From: Nonomuraea soli
GTDB taxonomy: Bacteria > Actinomycetota > Actinomycetes > Streptosporangiales > Streptosporangiaceae
Direction of reading: 5' to 3'
DNA: 64,000 nucleotides
Assembly (NCBI RefSeq): GCF_013761175.1
Contig: NZ_JACDUR010000005.1
Location: forward strand, 716,970 to 780,969
Under the pieces are notes generated by a model that saw nothing but the letters and a program-made list of their open reading frames with translations, ran no database searches and had not been told where the DNA came from. The translations under genes were made by a program, and so were the position numbers. This document shows, one piece after another, positions 24,963 to 33,295 of the stretch (position 1 is its first letter; every line of letters starts with the position of its first letter).

Positions 24963-25381
24963 GAAGCTTCGCCCTGCTCACCCTGTTCGCGCTCGCCGGT
25001 TGCGGCGCAGCCGTACAGGTGGAACCCCCGGTTCCGCAGGGCGAGGCGGCGGCGGCGTGCGCCCGCCTCGACGGATCTCTGCCCGCGCAGCTCGCCGGGC
25101 TGGAGCGCGGCCGGTCCAGCCCGGAGTCGGCCTACGTCGCCGTCTGGGGGGACGGCGAGATCGCGCTGCGCTGCGGCGTGTCCAGGCCCAGCCAGATGGC
25201 GCCCACCGACCAGCTCCTGGAGATCAACGGGGTGGGCTGGTACGCCGACCCCGACACACCGACCCTCTTCACGGCCGTCACCGACACGGCCTACGTCGAG
25301 GTGACCGCCGCGCGCACGCACGAACCCGCCGAGGTCCTGGCCGACCTGTCGGAGCCGGTGAAGACGGCCACCACCGGCTGA
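24959..25381 (+). CDS. DUF3515 family lipoprotein
   Basis: A 140-residue predicted lipoprotein: MRSFALLTLFALAGC has a lipobox LAGC with Cys15 for lipid attachment. Later CARLDGSLP and LRCGVSRP give a likely disulphide in the exported part. The pattern matches the actinobacterial DUF3515 family, whose function is not known. Its ATG overlaps the stop of the Lrp-domain gene, and ddl converges on it 9 nt downstream. Confidence 0.85.
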   Translation: MRSFALLTLFALAGCGAAVQVEPPVPQGEAAAACARLDGSLPAQLAGLERGRSSPESAYVAVWGDGEIALRCGVSRPSQMAPTDQLLEINGVGWYADPDTPTLFTAVTDTAYVEVTAARTHEPAEVLADLSEPVKTATTG

Positions 25382-25390
25382 CAGGAGCGG

Positions 25391-26470
25391 TCAGCGCAGG
25401 CCGGGCTCGCGTCGCAGCGCCAGCTGGATGAGGTGGTCGACGAGCTGCGGGTAGTCGATCCCCGAGTGCGCCAGCAGCTGCGGCGCCACCGACAACGAGG
25501 TGAAACCGGGCAGCGTGTTGATCTCGTTGAAGACCAGTTTGCCCTCGGGGGTGTAGAAGAAGTCGACCCGGGAGACCCCCTCGCAGCCCAGCGTCTCGTA
25601 GGCCTTGACCGCCATCGCGCGCAGCTCCTCGGCGACCTCCTTGGGCAGATCGGCCGGGACGGTCAGCGACATCTGCTCCGGGTAGTACTTGGCCTCGAAG
25701 TCGAAGAAGTCCTGCCCGCCCTCGACGATGACCTCTCCTGGCTGGGAGGCCAGCGGCGGCTGGTCGTCGAGCTGCTCCAGCACAGCGCACTCGACCTCAC
25801 GCCCGCTGATGGCCGCCTCGATCAGCACCTTGGGGTCGTGCTCGCGGGCCAGCTCGACCGCCGCTTCCAGCGACGCGCGGTCGTGCGCCTTGGAGATGCC
25901 GCGCGACGACCCCGCCCTGGCCGGCTTCACGAAGACCGGCCAGCCCAGCTCCTCGGCCTCCTTGAGCACCCGCTCCTTGTCGAGGCGCCAGTCGCGCTCA
26001 CGCACCACCACGTAGCGGCCGATGGGCAGCCCGGCGGCCGCCATGACGGTCTTCATGAAGGCCTTGTCCATGCCGGCGGCGCTGGCCAGCACCCCGGAGC
26101 CGACGTAACGCACGCCGGCCATCTCCAGCAGGCCCTGGATGGTGCCGTCCTCGGCGAACGGGCCGTGCATCACCGGGAAGACCACGTCGACCTCGCCGAG
26201 GCCCTGGCCCGGCTCGATCGAGACCAGCCGGCTGGACGGCAGCGCCACCAGCGTGCCCGACTCGTCGACCACGGGCAGCTGCCCGCCCTCGATAGCGTAG
26301 CGCTGGTCCCCGCCGACGAGCACCCACCGGCCGTCCTGGGTGATCCCGATCGGGATCACGTCATACTTGCTGGAGTCGATGGCCTGCAGCACACTGCCCG
26401 CCCCCATGAGGGAGACGGCGTGCTCCGAATTCCGACCACCGAAAACGACGGCTACGCGTGGCTTGCTCAT
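25391..26470 (-). CDS. ddl: D-alanine--D-alanine ligase
   Basis: A 359-residue ATP-grasp enzyme making D-Ala-D-Ala for peptidoglycan. Motifs are VAVVFGGRNSEHAVSL at the N-terminus, HGPFAEDGTIQGLLEMAG, MDKAFMK, VKPARAGSSRGISK and the metal-binding FNEINTLPGFTSLS at the C-terminus. The Phe/Tyr determinants of D-lactate ligases were not analysed, but the pattern fits a normal D-Ala ligase. It starts 11 nt after gpsA, so plsC-gpsA-ddl is one operon for envelope synthesis. Confidence 0.96.
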   Translation of the reverse strand: MSKPRVAVVFGGRNSEHAVSLMGAGSVLQAIDSSKYDVIPIGITQDGRWVLVGGDQRYAIEGGQLPVVDESGTLVALPSSRLVSIEPGQGLGEVDVVFPVMHGPFAEDGTIQGLLEMAGVRYVGSGVLASAAGMDKAFMKTVMAAAGLPIGRYVVVRERDWRLDKERVLKEAEELGWPVFVKPARAGSSRGISKAHDRASLEAAVELAREHDPKVLIEAAISGREVECAVLEQLDDQPPLASQPGEVIVEGGQDFFDFEAKYYPEQMSLTVPADLPKEVAEELRAMAVKAYETLGCEGVSRVDFFYTPEGKLVFNEINTLPGFTSLSVAPQLLAHSGIDYPQLVDHLIQLALRREPGLR

Positions 26471-26481
26471 GTAAACCGAAT

Positions 26482-27492
26482 CTACACGCCATACCGCTCA
26501 GGCTTGGGTGAGCGCGACATGAGCAACACGCCCGCTTCCGCCGGAGCCATCCCGTCGTGCACCACTCCGACGACCACCTCGGTGATCGGCATCTCCACAT
26601 CGTGCTTGCGTGCCAGCTCCAGCACCGATTCCGCGGACTTGACGCCCTCGACGGTCTGCTTGGTGGAGGCGATGGCCTCCTCCAGCGTCATGCCGCGGCC
26701 CAGCTTCTCGCCGAAGGTGCGGTTGCGCGCCAGCGGCGAGTTGCAGCTGGCGATGAGGTCGCCCATGCCCGCCAGCCCCGCGAAGGTGTGCGGGTCGGCC
26801 CCGAGCGCCGCGCCCAGACGCGAGATCTCGGCCAAGCCGCGCGTCATCATGAGCGCGCTGACGTTGTCGCCCATGCCCATGCCCTGGGCGACACCGATCG
26901 CCAGCGCGATCACGTTCTTGATCGCGCCCCCGAGCTCCACGCCGACCACGTCGGGATTGGTGTAGGCGCGGAACCACGGCGGCACGTGGCAGGCCTGCTG
27001 CAGCCGGTCCATCACCTGCTCGTCGACGCACGACACCACGGTCGCGGACGGCTGGCCGCGGACGATCTCGCCGACGAGGTTCGGCCCCGAGACGACGGCC
27101 ACCTGCTCGGCGGGCAGCTCCGCCACCTCCGCGATGACCTCGCTCATCCGCTTGGTGGTGCCCAGCTCGATGCCCTTCATCAGGCTGACCAGCACCGCCC
27201 CCTCGGGCAGGTGCGGCTTCCACGCCGTGAGGTTCTCGCGCAACGTCTGCGAAGGTACGGCCAGCACGACGAAGTCGGCGCCCTGGAGCGCCTCGGCGGC
27301 GTCGGTGGTGGCGCGCAGCGTGTCGGGCAACTTGACGCCGGGCAGGTAGTCGGGGTTCTCGTGCCGCTCGTTGATCGCCTCGACGATCTCGGCGCGACGC
27401 CCCTGGATGACCGTCTCCGTGCCGGCCTTCTCCAGGATCATCGCGAAGGCCGTGCCCCACGATCCGGCTCCGAACACCGCGGCCCTAGTCAT
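26482..27492 (-). CDS. gpsA: Glycerol-3-phosphate dehydrogenase [NAD(P)+]
   Basis: A 336-residue dehydrogenase that makes sn-glycerol 3-phosphate from dihydroxyacetone phosphate for phospholipids. The Rossmann motif GAGSWGTAFA, VVLAVPSQTLREN, SLMKGIE, VSGPNLVGEI and the catalytic-lysine region ELGGAIKNVIALAIG are all present, as is the late GMGDLIASCNSPLARN. It overlaps the end of plsC by 8 bp, and its product feeds the same pathway. Confidence 0.97.
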   Translation of the reverse strand: MTRAAVFGAGSWGTAFAMILEKAGTETVIQGRRAEIVEAINERHENPDYLPGVKLPDTLRATTDAAEALQGADFVVLAVPSQTLRENLTAWKPHLPEGAVLVSLMKGIELGTTKRMSEVIAEVAELPAEQVAVVSGPNLVGEIVRGQPSATVVSCVDEQVMDRLQQACHVPPWFRAYTNPDVVGVELGGAIKNVIALAIGVAQGMGMGDNVSALMMTRGLAEISRLGAALGADPHTFAGLAGMGDLIASCNSPLARNRTFGEKLGRGMTLEEAIASTKQTVEGVKSAESVLELARKHDVEMPITEVVVGVVHDGMAPAEAGVLLMSRSPKPERYGV

Positions 27493-28195
27493 CGGAGGGC
27501 TCCCACGGCTTCTCCGGCGCCTTCTCGCCGCGCAGCTCGGCCAGCTGGTGGGTGATGGCCATCATGATGTCGTTGGTGGCCTCCTTGAGCACCTTGCCGC
27601 GCATCGGCTGGCCTTCGTACTTCGACAGGTCGACCGGCTCGCCCACCGAGACCGCGAAGGTCTTGCGAGGGAACGGCTTGGGCTTCGACGAGCCGTACGG
27701 CAGCAGCTCCTGCGCGCCCCAGTGGGCCACGGGGATGACCTTCGCGCCGGTCTCCAGCGCCAGCCGCGCCACGCCGGTCTTGCCCTGCATGGGCCACAGC
27801 TCGGGGTCGCGGGTGCAGGTGCCCTCGGGGTAGAACAGCACGGCTGCGCCGTTCCTGAGCCGCTCACGCGAGATGTCGAGCGACTTGGCCGCGTCGGTGC
27901 TGCCCCGGTAGACGGGGATCGCCAGCAGCGCCTTGACCGCCACCCGCAGCACCGGCACCTCGAACAGGCCCGACTTGGCCAGGATGACCGGCCAGCGGCC
28001 GTTGTTGTAGAGGAAGTGCGAGATCAGCACCGGATCCGACCACGACAGGTGGTTCGCCGCGATGATCAGCCCGCCCTGCCGGGGCACCCGCTCGCCGTGG
28101 CGCCAGTCCTTCTTCACCAGCAGCCGCGAGAGCGGCTTGACGATCACTACGGCCAGCCACTCCCAGAAGCGGGTCGGTCGGTTGGGACGACTCAC
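27485..28195 (-). CDS. plsC: 1-acyl-sn-glycerol-3-phosphate acyltransferase
   Basis: A 236-residue PlsC-family acyltransferase (phosphatidic acid synthesis). The catalytic box is NHLSWSD, and the second motif FYPEGTCTRD binds the phosphate of the acceptor. GTG at 28195 is chosen because GGAGGAAA precedes it; the frame extends 16 codons upstream without support. It may be amphipathically bound to the membrane (the WLAVVIVKPLSRLLV stretch). It overlaps gpsA by 8 bp and is divergent from cofC. Confidence 0.93.
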   Translation of the reverse strand: MSRPNRPTRFWEWLAVVIVKPLSRLLVKKDWRHGERVPRQGGLIIAANHLSWSDPVLISHFLYNNGRWPVILAKSGLFEVPVLRVAVKALLAIPVYRGSTDAAKSLDISRERLRNGAAVLFYPEGTCTRDPELWPMQGKTGVARLALETGAKVIPVAHWGAQELLPYGSSKPKPFPRKTFAVSVGEPVDLSKYEGQPMRGKVLKEATNDIMMAITHQLAELRGEKAPEKPWEPSDD

Positions 28196-28269
28196 GGACT
28201 TTCCTCCAACAAACGCACGGATTGCGCCCCAATGTTCACACACGACGTTGAGCCGCGATAGTTAACTCT

Positions 28270-28914
28270 ATGAGCAACCGCTGGTCCCTGGTCATCCCGG
28301 TGAAGACCCTGGTCGCCGCGAAGACCCGGCTGGCAGCCGCGCTGGGGCCGCATCGCGAGCGCCTGGCCGTCGCCGTCGCCTGCGACACGGCTTCCGCCGC
28401 CCTCTCCTGCCCCGGCGTGGCGCGGGTCATCGTCGTCACCGCCGATCCCCTGGCCGCGGGGCCGCTGGGCGAGCTCGGGGCCGTGGTGGTCCACGACCCG
28501 GACCGCGGGCTCAACACCGCACTGCGCACCGGAGCCGCCCATGCCGTACGGCTGGCGCCGGACGATCCGGTGGGCGCCCTGCAGGCCGACCTGCCCGCGC
28601 TGCGCCCCTCCGAGCTGGCACGGGTGCTGGAGCAGGACTTCGAGCAGGGGTTCGTGCCCGACGCGCTGGAGGTGGGCACGACCTTCTACGGCGTACGGCC
28701 CGGCGTGCCGTTCACCCCGCGCTTCGGCGGCGAGTCGAGGGCCAGGCACCTGGCGGGAGGGGCGAAGGAACTGGCGCTCGACGGCATCGACTCGGTGCGC
28801 CGCGACGTCGACACGCCCGACGACCTGGCCGCGGCCATCGGGCTCGGGCTCGGACGGCACACCGCCGCGGTGGTCGGGGAGCTGGAGCGGGCCGGACGGT
28901 GGCCGGTGCGCTGA
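28270..28914 (+). CDS. cofC: Phospholactate/phosphoenolpyruvate guanylyltransferase (F420 synthesis)
   Basis: A 214-residue nucleotidyltransferase of the CofC/FbiD family that activates 2-phospholactate or, in actinobacteria, phosphoenolpyruvate with GTP for coenzyme F420 biosynthesis. The opening WSLVIPVKTLVAAKTRLAAAL, HDPDRGLNTAL and the metal-binding LQADLPAL are typical. It stands alone, divergent from plsC; the other F420 genes (fbiA, fbiB, fbiC) are not in the window. Which of the two substrates is used cannot be told from the sequence. Confidence 0.92.
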   Translation: MSNRWSLVIPVKTLVAAKTRLAAALGPHRERLAVAVACDTASAALSCPGVARVIVVTADPLAAGPLGELGAVVVHDPDRGLNTALRTGAAHAVRLAPDDPVGALQADLPALRPSELARVLEQDFEQGFVPDALEVGTTFYGVRPGVPFTPRFGGESRARHLAGGAKELALDGIDSVRRDVDTPDDLAAAIGLGLGRHTAAVVGELERAGRWPVR

Positions 28915-28939
28915 CCGCCTGTGCCGTGGCCCGGGCGGC

Positions 28940-30163
28940 TCATAGTTTCAGGTCGCGCGTGGGCAGGTGGAGCGTGATCGGCAGGTGGGCCGCGGTGACG
29001 ATCAGGCAGGTGATCCAGAGCATCGTGGAGATCGGCAGCGACTCCGCGAGCAGGCCGGCCAGCACGCTGCCGATCGGCATCATGCTCCACATCAGGAAGC
29101 GCATGCTGGCGTTCATGCGGCCCCGCAGATGGTCGGGCGTGACCGCCTGGCGGTAGCTGGCCTGGCCGACGTTGAAGACGACCGCGGCGATCAGCCAGGT
29201 CAGGGTGCCCAGAGGGTAGAGCGCCAGCTGCCAGCCCGGCCCCGAGAACGGGATGATCAGCGGGAAGACCATCGCCAGCAGCGCCCCGCCGTACATGGCC
29301 CTGCCGAGGCCGAACCGCTCCACGACCTTGGGGGCGATCAGGGCGCCGACCACGCCGCCGATGCCGTACGTGGAGACGATCAGCCCGTAGACGGCGGCGC
29401 TGACCCCGATCTCGTCGATCAGGAAGAGCGGCTGCACGACGGCCCAGAAGCCGTTGGCGAGCATGTTGAGGCCACCGACCATGGCCACCCGGCGCAGGAT
29501 CGGGTGGCCGAGCACGTAGCGGATGCCCTCCAGCAGTTCGGCCCTGAGGCTGCGCCGCTCCTGGGCGGGCCTGACCTTCTCGGCGGCCTTCAGGCCTCTG
29601 AGCAGGAACGCCGACGCCAGGTAGCTCAACGCGTCGGCCGCCAGGGCGATGGGCGCGGTCAGGATCTGCACCATCGCGCCGCCCACGCCCGGCCCCGCCA
29701 CGCCCGCGACGCTGCGCAGGCTCTCCAGCATGCCGATGGCCTTGGCCAGGACTCCCTTGTCGATGATCGACGGCAGGAAGCTCATGTGGGCGACGTCGAA
29801 GAAGACCGCGCAGACGCCCACGACCAACGCCACCACGTACAGGTGGGGCAGGGTCAGGTGGCCCAGCACCGCCGCCAGCGGGACGCTGCCCAGCGCGGCC
29901 GCGCGCACCAGATCGGTGACGATGAGGATCGGCCGCCGCCGCATACGGTCCACCCAGACGCCCGCGGGCAGGCCCACCAGCAGGAACGGGATCATCTCCA
30001 CCGCGGTGAGCAGGCCCAGCTGGAACGGCGTCGCGTCGAGGGTGATCAGGGCGACCAGAGGGAGGGCGACCAGCGTGACCTGGGTGCCGAACTGGCTCAG
30101 CACGTCGGCGCCGAGATAGCGGCGGTAGGCCGCATTCCTCCACAAGCTCTCCTGGGCGACCAT
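28940..30163 (-). CDS. MFS transporter (MFS_3 family exporter)
   Basis: A 407-residue membrane protein with about 12 helices. It begins NAAYRRYLGADVLSQFGTQVTLVALPL, a typical MFS_3 opening, and has the MFS loop PAGVWVDRMRRRPIL. Relatives export enterobactin or drugs. It is not part of an obvious cluster: cofC converges from one side and the cold-shock-like gene is divergent on the other. It is only distantly similar to the MFS gene at 2417-3604. Confidence 0.88.
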   Translation of the reverse strand: MVAQESLWRNAAYRRYLGADVLSQFGTQVTLVALPLVALITLDATPFQLGLLTAVEMIPFLLVGLPAGVWVDRMRRRPILIVTDLVRAAALGSVPLAAVLGHLTLPHLYVVALVVGVCAVFFDVAHMSFLPSIIDKGVLAKAIGMLESLRSVAGVAGPGVGGAMVQILTAPIALAADALSYLASAFLLRGLKAAEKVRPAQERRSLRAELLEGIRYVLGHPILRRVAMVGGLNMLANGFWAVVQPLFLIDEIGVSAAVYGLIVSTYGIGGVVGALIAPKVVERFGLGRAMYGGALLAMVFPLIIPFSGPGWQLALYPLGTLTWLIAAVVFNVGQASYRQAVTPDHLRGRMNASMRFLMWSMMPIGSVLAGLLAESLPISTMLWITCLIVTAAHLPITLHLPTRDLKL

Positions 30164-30219
30164 GAAGATCGATCCTGCGTGGCTGTGGCGGCGGGGTCAA
30201 CCCGATTACGCTGGGACCC

Positions 30220-30423
30220 GTGCAGGGAACGGTGCGAACCTTCGATCCGGCCACCCGCAGCGGGACGGTCTTCCTCGACGACGGCACGGTGCTGGAATTC
30301 GGCACCCGCGCCTTTGACGCGGGGCCGCTGCGGCTGCTGCGTTCGGGACAGCGGGTCAATCTCGTGCTGACCGGCGAAGAGATCAGCTATGTGACGCTGT
30401 CGACTTTTCCGGTCCCGGAATAG
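30220..30423 (+). CDS. Cold-shock-domain-like small protein
   Basis: A 67-residue protein starting at GTG (VQGTVRTFDPATRSGTVFLDDG). The GTVxxFDxxxxxGxVFLDDG pattern and length fit an OB-fold like that of cold-shock proteins, but the RNA-binding motif KGFGFI is missing. Binding to RNA or DNA is therefore doubtful. It ends in a shared bidirectional terminator with hup, a neighbour pairing found in related genomes to my knowledge. Confidence 0.75.
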   Translation: MQGTVRTFDPATRSGTVFLDDGTVLEFGTRAFDAGPLRLLRSGQRVNLVLTGEEISYVTLSTFPVPE

Positions 30424-30424
30424 A

Positions 30425-30454
30425 AAACGGCCCCCGCATACGCGGAGGCCGTTT
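30425..30454. terminator. Bidirectional terminator between the cold-shock-like gene and hup
   Basis: AAACGGCC (30425-30432) pairs with GGCCGTTT (30447-30454), and an inner CCGC/GCGG pair extends the stem. Both strands show a T-run after the stem: TTTC on plus and TTTTC on minus. The two convergent genes end 2 and 14 nt from it. Confidence 0.85.
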
Positions 30455-30467
30455 CCTGGGTGAATCG

Positions 30468-30767
30468 TTACTTCTTCTTGGAAGCCTTCTTGCCGCCGGC
30501 GTTCACCAGCTCCTTGAAGTCGGAGCCGGGACGGAACTTGGGCGCCCAGCTCTCGGCGACCTTGATCTCGGCGCCGGTGGAAGGGTTCCTCGCCGTGCGA
30601 GCCGGCTTGTGAACCATCTCGAACGCGCCGAAGCCGGTGATCGAGACCTTGTCACCGCTCGCCACGGCACCCTGAATCGCCTCGAGAATCGCGTTGACGG
30701 CCTCAGTGGCCGTCTTCTTGTCGCCCACCTTCGGCGCGATGGCGTCGACGAGTTCCCGCTTGTTCAT
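30468..30767 (-). CDS. hup: DNA-binding protein HU
   Basis: A 99-residue nucleoid protein. MNKRELVDAIA, SITGFGAFE and the DNA-binding arm RTARNPSTGAEIKV are diagnostic. It ends with a short Lys-rich tail (GKKASKKK). It binds DNA non-specifically and bends it. Of the two actinobacterial HU types it is the short form without a long histone-like tail. Confidence 0.96.
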   Translation of the reverse strand: MNKRELVDAIAPKVGDKKTATEAVNAILEAIQGAVASGDKVSITGFGAFEMVHKPARTARNPSTGAEIKVAESWAPKFRPGSDFKELVNAGGKKASKKK

Positions 30768-30857
30768 CTATCCCCCTGAATTGGCGCGGGGTTCCAGCAC
30801 AGACGTCCACGTAGAAACCCCTTACGCGCTCGAAATTAAGGCCGATTGCTGGGGAAC

Positions 30858-31088
30858 TCAATCACCAAGCGCGTTTTCTTGACTGCGTGGCGTGTCGGGA
30901 AGATCAGCCAGGAAGGCGTCGAGCCGGGCTCCCGCCCGGCCGGGATCACGCTTGGCGAGGTCGCAGATCGCCAGAAAACGCCGCTGCTGCGCGGGCGTGA
31001 GCAGGCGGACGCGGCGGTGCGCATCGCGCAACCGCCGCGCCAGATCGTCTTCTTCTAGATGCTCGTCTAGACGGTCGTCGGCAGCCAT
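30858..31088 (-). CDS. Small charged hypothetical protein downstream of leuD
   Basis: A 76-residue, highly charged protein (MAADDRLDEHLEEDDLARRL...) without signal peptide or membrane segment; it is probably helical. I do not recognise a family. Its start overlaps the end of leuD by 22 bp, which suggests that it is co-translated with leuCD. Evidence for a real gene is the coupled start and plausible codon use rather than homology. Confidence 0.55.
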   Translation of the reverse strand: MAADDRLDEHLEEDDLARRLRDAHRRVRLLTPAQQRRFLAICDLAKRDPGRAGARLDAFLADLPDTPRSQENALGD

Positions 31089-31654
31089 GACTGCCGACCA
31101 TTCTCGTACGTGGCGATGTCGTCGGCGTGACGCAGGGTCAGGCCGATGTCGTCGAGGCCCTCCATCAGGCGCCAGCGGGTGTAGTCGTCGATCTCGAAAG
31201 AGTGGGCCTCGCCGGCGACCCTGACCTCGCGCTTGTCCAGGTCGACGGTGATCTCCGTGGAGGGGTCGGCCTCGACCAGATCGTGCAGGTGCTCGACGAC
31301 CTTCTCGTCGAGGATGACCGGCAGGAGGCCCATCTTGGTGGAGTTGTTGCGGAAGATGTCGCCGAACCTGGCGGCGATCACGGCGCGGAAGCCGTACTGC
31401 TGGATCGCCCAGACGGCGTGCTCGCGACTGGAACCGGTGCCGAAGTCGGGGCCGGCCAGCAGGATCGTGGCGCCGGCGTAGGTGTCCTGGTTGAGGACGA
31501 AGGCCGGGTCCTCGCGCCAGGCGGAGAACAGCCCCTTCTCGAAGCCGGTACGGCTGACCTGCTTGAGCCAGACGGCGGGGATGATCTGGTCGGTGTCGAC
31601 GTTGCTGCGGCGCAGGGGCACCGCTGTGCCGGTGTGGGTGGTGAATGCGTCCAT
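31067..31654 (-). CDS. leuD: 3-isopropylmalate dehydratase small subunit
   Basis: A 195-residue swivelling subunit of isopropylmalate isomerase in leucine synthesis, pairing with LeuC. MDAFTTHTGTAVPLRRSNVDTDQIIPAVWLK is followed by LAGPDFGTGSSREHAVWAI and the FGDIFRNNSTKMGLLP stretch, all typical. It lies 153 nt after leuC. The gap carries two near-identical 30-bp repeats. Confidence 0.97.
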   Translation of the reverse strand: MDAFTTHTGTAVPLRRSNVDTDQIIPAVWLKQVSRTGFEKGLFSAWREDPAFVLNQDTYAGATILLAGPDFGTGSSREHAVWAIQQYGFRAVIAARFGDIFRNNSTKMGLLPVILDEKVVEHLHDLVEADPSTEITVDLDKREVRVAGEAHSFEIDDYTRWRLMEGLDDIGLTLRHADDIATYENGRQSWLPTTV

Positions 31655-31730
31655 GTCGTGGTCTCTTCTCCTGGGCAGGGCGTGGTCAGGGGCGGTCGGC
31701 TGTCGCTCGGCCGTTCCGGGCTTTCCTGGG

Positions 31731-31802
31731 AGGCCGATCGGCTTCGCTGTGCCGTACGGGTCTCCTCTTCGAAGGCCAATCGGCTTCGCTGTGCCGTACG
31801 GG
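31731..31802. repeat. Two 30-bp direct repeats between leuC and leuD
   Basis: Copies at 31731-31760 and 31773-31802 share GCTTCGCTGTGCCGTACGGG and differ at one position in 30 (AGGCCGATCG versus AGGCCAATCG). The repeat period is 42 bp. They lie in the leuC-leuD gap of one transcript. Confidence 0.85.
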
Positions 31803-31807
31803 CCTCG

Positions 31808-33172
31808 TCAGAGGTCTGCCGGTGCGGTCAGCTTTCCGGTGACGGCGGTCGCCGCCGCGACCTGCGGTGACACCAGGTGCGTGCGGCCACCCTTGCCCTG
31901 CCTGCCCTCGAAGTTGCGGTTGGAGGTGGAGGCGCTGCGCTCCCCCGGCTGCAACGTGTCGGGGTTCATGCCCAGGCACATCGAGCACCCGGCCTGGCGC
32001 CACTCGGCACCCGCCTCGATGAAGACCTTGTCGAGGCCCTCCTTCTCGGCCTCCAGCTTGACCAGCATCGAGCCAGGCACGATCAGCGTGCGGGCCTTGA
32101 CCTGCCGGCCCTTGAGGATGTCGGCGACCGCCCGCAGGTCCTCGATGCGGCCGTTGGTGCACGAACCCACGAACACCGTGTCGACCTGGATGTCGCTCAG
32201 CGGGGTGCCCGCCGTCAGCCCCATGTACTGCAGGGCCCGCTCGTCCTCGCTGTTGCGCGGCGACGGGATCGGGGTGTTCAGCGGGGCGCCCTGGCCGGGG
32301 TTGGTCCCCCACGTCACGAATGGGCTGAGCTCGGCCGCTTCGATCTCCACGACCCGGTCGAAGACCGCGTCGTCGTCGGTGCGCAGCGTCTTCCAGTGCT
32401 CGACCGCCTTGTCCCAGTCGTCGCCCTGGGGCGCGTGGGCGCGGCCCTTCAGGTAGGCGAAGGTGGTCTCGTCGGGGGCGATCATGCCCGCCCTGGCGCC
32501 GGCCTCGATGGACATGTTGCAGATGGTCATCCGGCCCTCCATGGAGAGCTTGCGGATGGCCTCGCCGCGGTACTCCACGATGTAGCCCTGGCCGCCGCCC
32601 GTGCCGATCTTGGCGATGATCGCCAGGATCAGGTCCTTGGCCGTGACGCCCGCGGGCAGGTCGCCCTTGACCTCGATGGCCATCGTTTTCGGGCGGTAGG
32701 CGGGCAGCGTCTGGGTCGCCAGCACGTGCTCGACCTCGGAGGTGCCGATGCCGAACGCGATGCCGCCGAACGCGCCGTGGGTGGAGGTGTGCGAGTCACC
32801 GCAGACGATCGTCATGCCGGGCTGGGTCAGGCCGAACTGCGGCCCGATGATGTGCACCACGCCCTGGCCGGCGTCACCCATCGGATGCAGCCGGACGCCG
32901 AACTCGGCGGCGTTCTTGCGCAGCGTCTCGACCTGCGTCTTGGAGACCGGGTCCTCGATCGGGCCGAGCACCGTGGGAACGTTGTGGTCCTCGGTGGCGA
33001 TGGTGAGATCGGGGCGCCGCACCTTCCGACCGGCCATGCGCAGGCCGTCGAAGGCCTGGGGGCTGGTGACCTCGTGAATGAGGTGCAGGTCGATGAAGAG
33101 CAGGTCGGGTTCGCCCTCGGCACGTCGAACGACGTGTTGCTCCCAGACCTTCTCCGCCAGTGTGCGGCCCAT
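31808..33172 (-). CDS. leuC: 3-isopropylmalate dehydratase large subunit
   Basis: A 454-residue aconitase-family subunit holding a [4Fe-4S] cluster; with LeuD it isomerises 2- to 3-isopropylmalate. The N-terminus MGRTLAEKVWEQHVV, CGDSHTSTHGAFG, VGSCTNGR and CSMCLGMNPD (the three cluster cysteines) are present. The ATG at 33172 has a strong GGAGGAG in front. The frame stays open upstream but runs into the divergent IclR gene. Expression is likely controlled by that regulator. Confidence 0.97.
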   Translation of the reverse strand: MGRTLAEKVWEQHVVRRAEGEPDLLFIDLHLIHEVTSPQAFDGLRMAGRKVRRPDLTIATEDHNVPTVLGPIEDPVSKTQVETLRKNAAEFGVRLHPMGDAGQGVVHIIGPQFGLTQPGMTIVCGDSHTSTHGAFGGIAFGIGTSEVEHVLATQTLPAYRPKTMAIEVKGDLPAGVTAKDLILAIIAKIGTGGGQGYIVEYRGEAIRKLSMEGRMTICNMSIEAGARAGMIAPDETTFAYLKGRAHAPQGDDWDKAVEHWKTLRTDDDAVFDRVVEIEAAELSPFVTWGTNPGQGAPLNTPIPSPRNSEDERALQYMGLTAGTPLSDIQVDTVFVGSCTNGRIEDLRAVADILKGRQVKARTLIVPGSMLVKLEAEKEGLDKVFIEAGAEWRQAGCSMCLGMNPDTLQPGERSASTSNRNFEGRQGKGGRTHLVSPQVAAATAVTGKLTAPADL

Positions 33173-33265
33173 GTTCTCCTCCTTCGATCGCGACCTGCCG
33201 GGAATTCCGGTCAGCGCCCTTGCCTTCCGCCCTTTTGCAGGTCGCAGGGACCCACCGACTTGCTT

Positions 33266-33280
33266 TCTCGTATGCTGAGA
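33266..33280. promoter_or_regulatory. Candidate operator between leuC and the IclR gene
   Basis: TCTCGTATGCTGAGA has short inverted arms (TCTC/GAGA) around GTATGCT and lies in the 123-bp divergent gap, 16 nt before the regulator ATG. IclR regulators next to leuCD repress them in related bacteria, so an operator is expected here. The arms are short, so this is a weak call. Confidence 0.3.
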
Positions 33281-33295
33281 CGGCAGTATCGGTAC

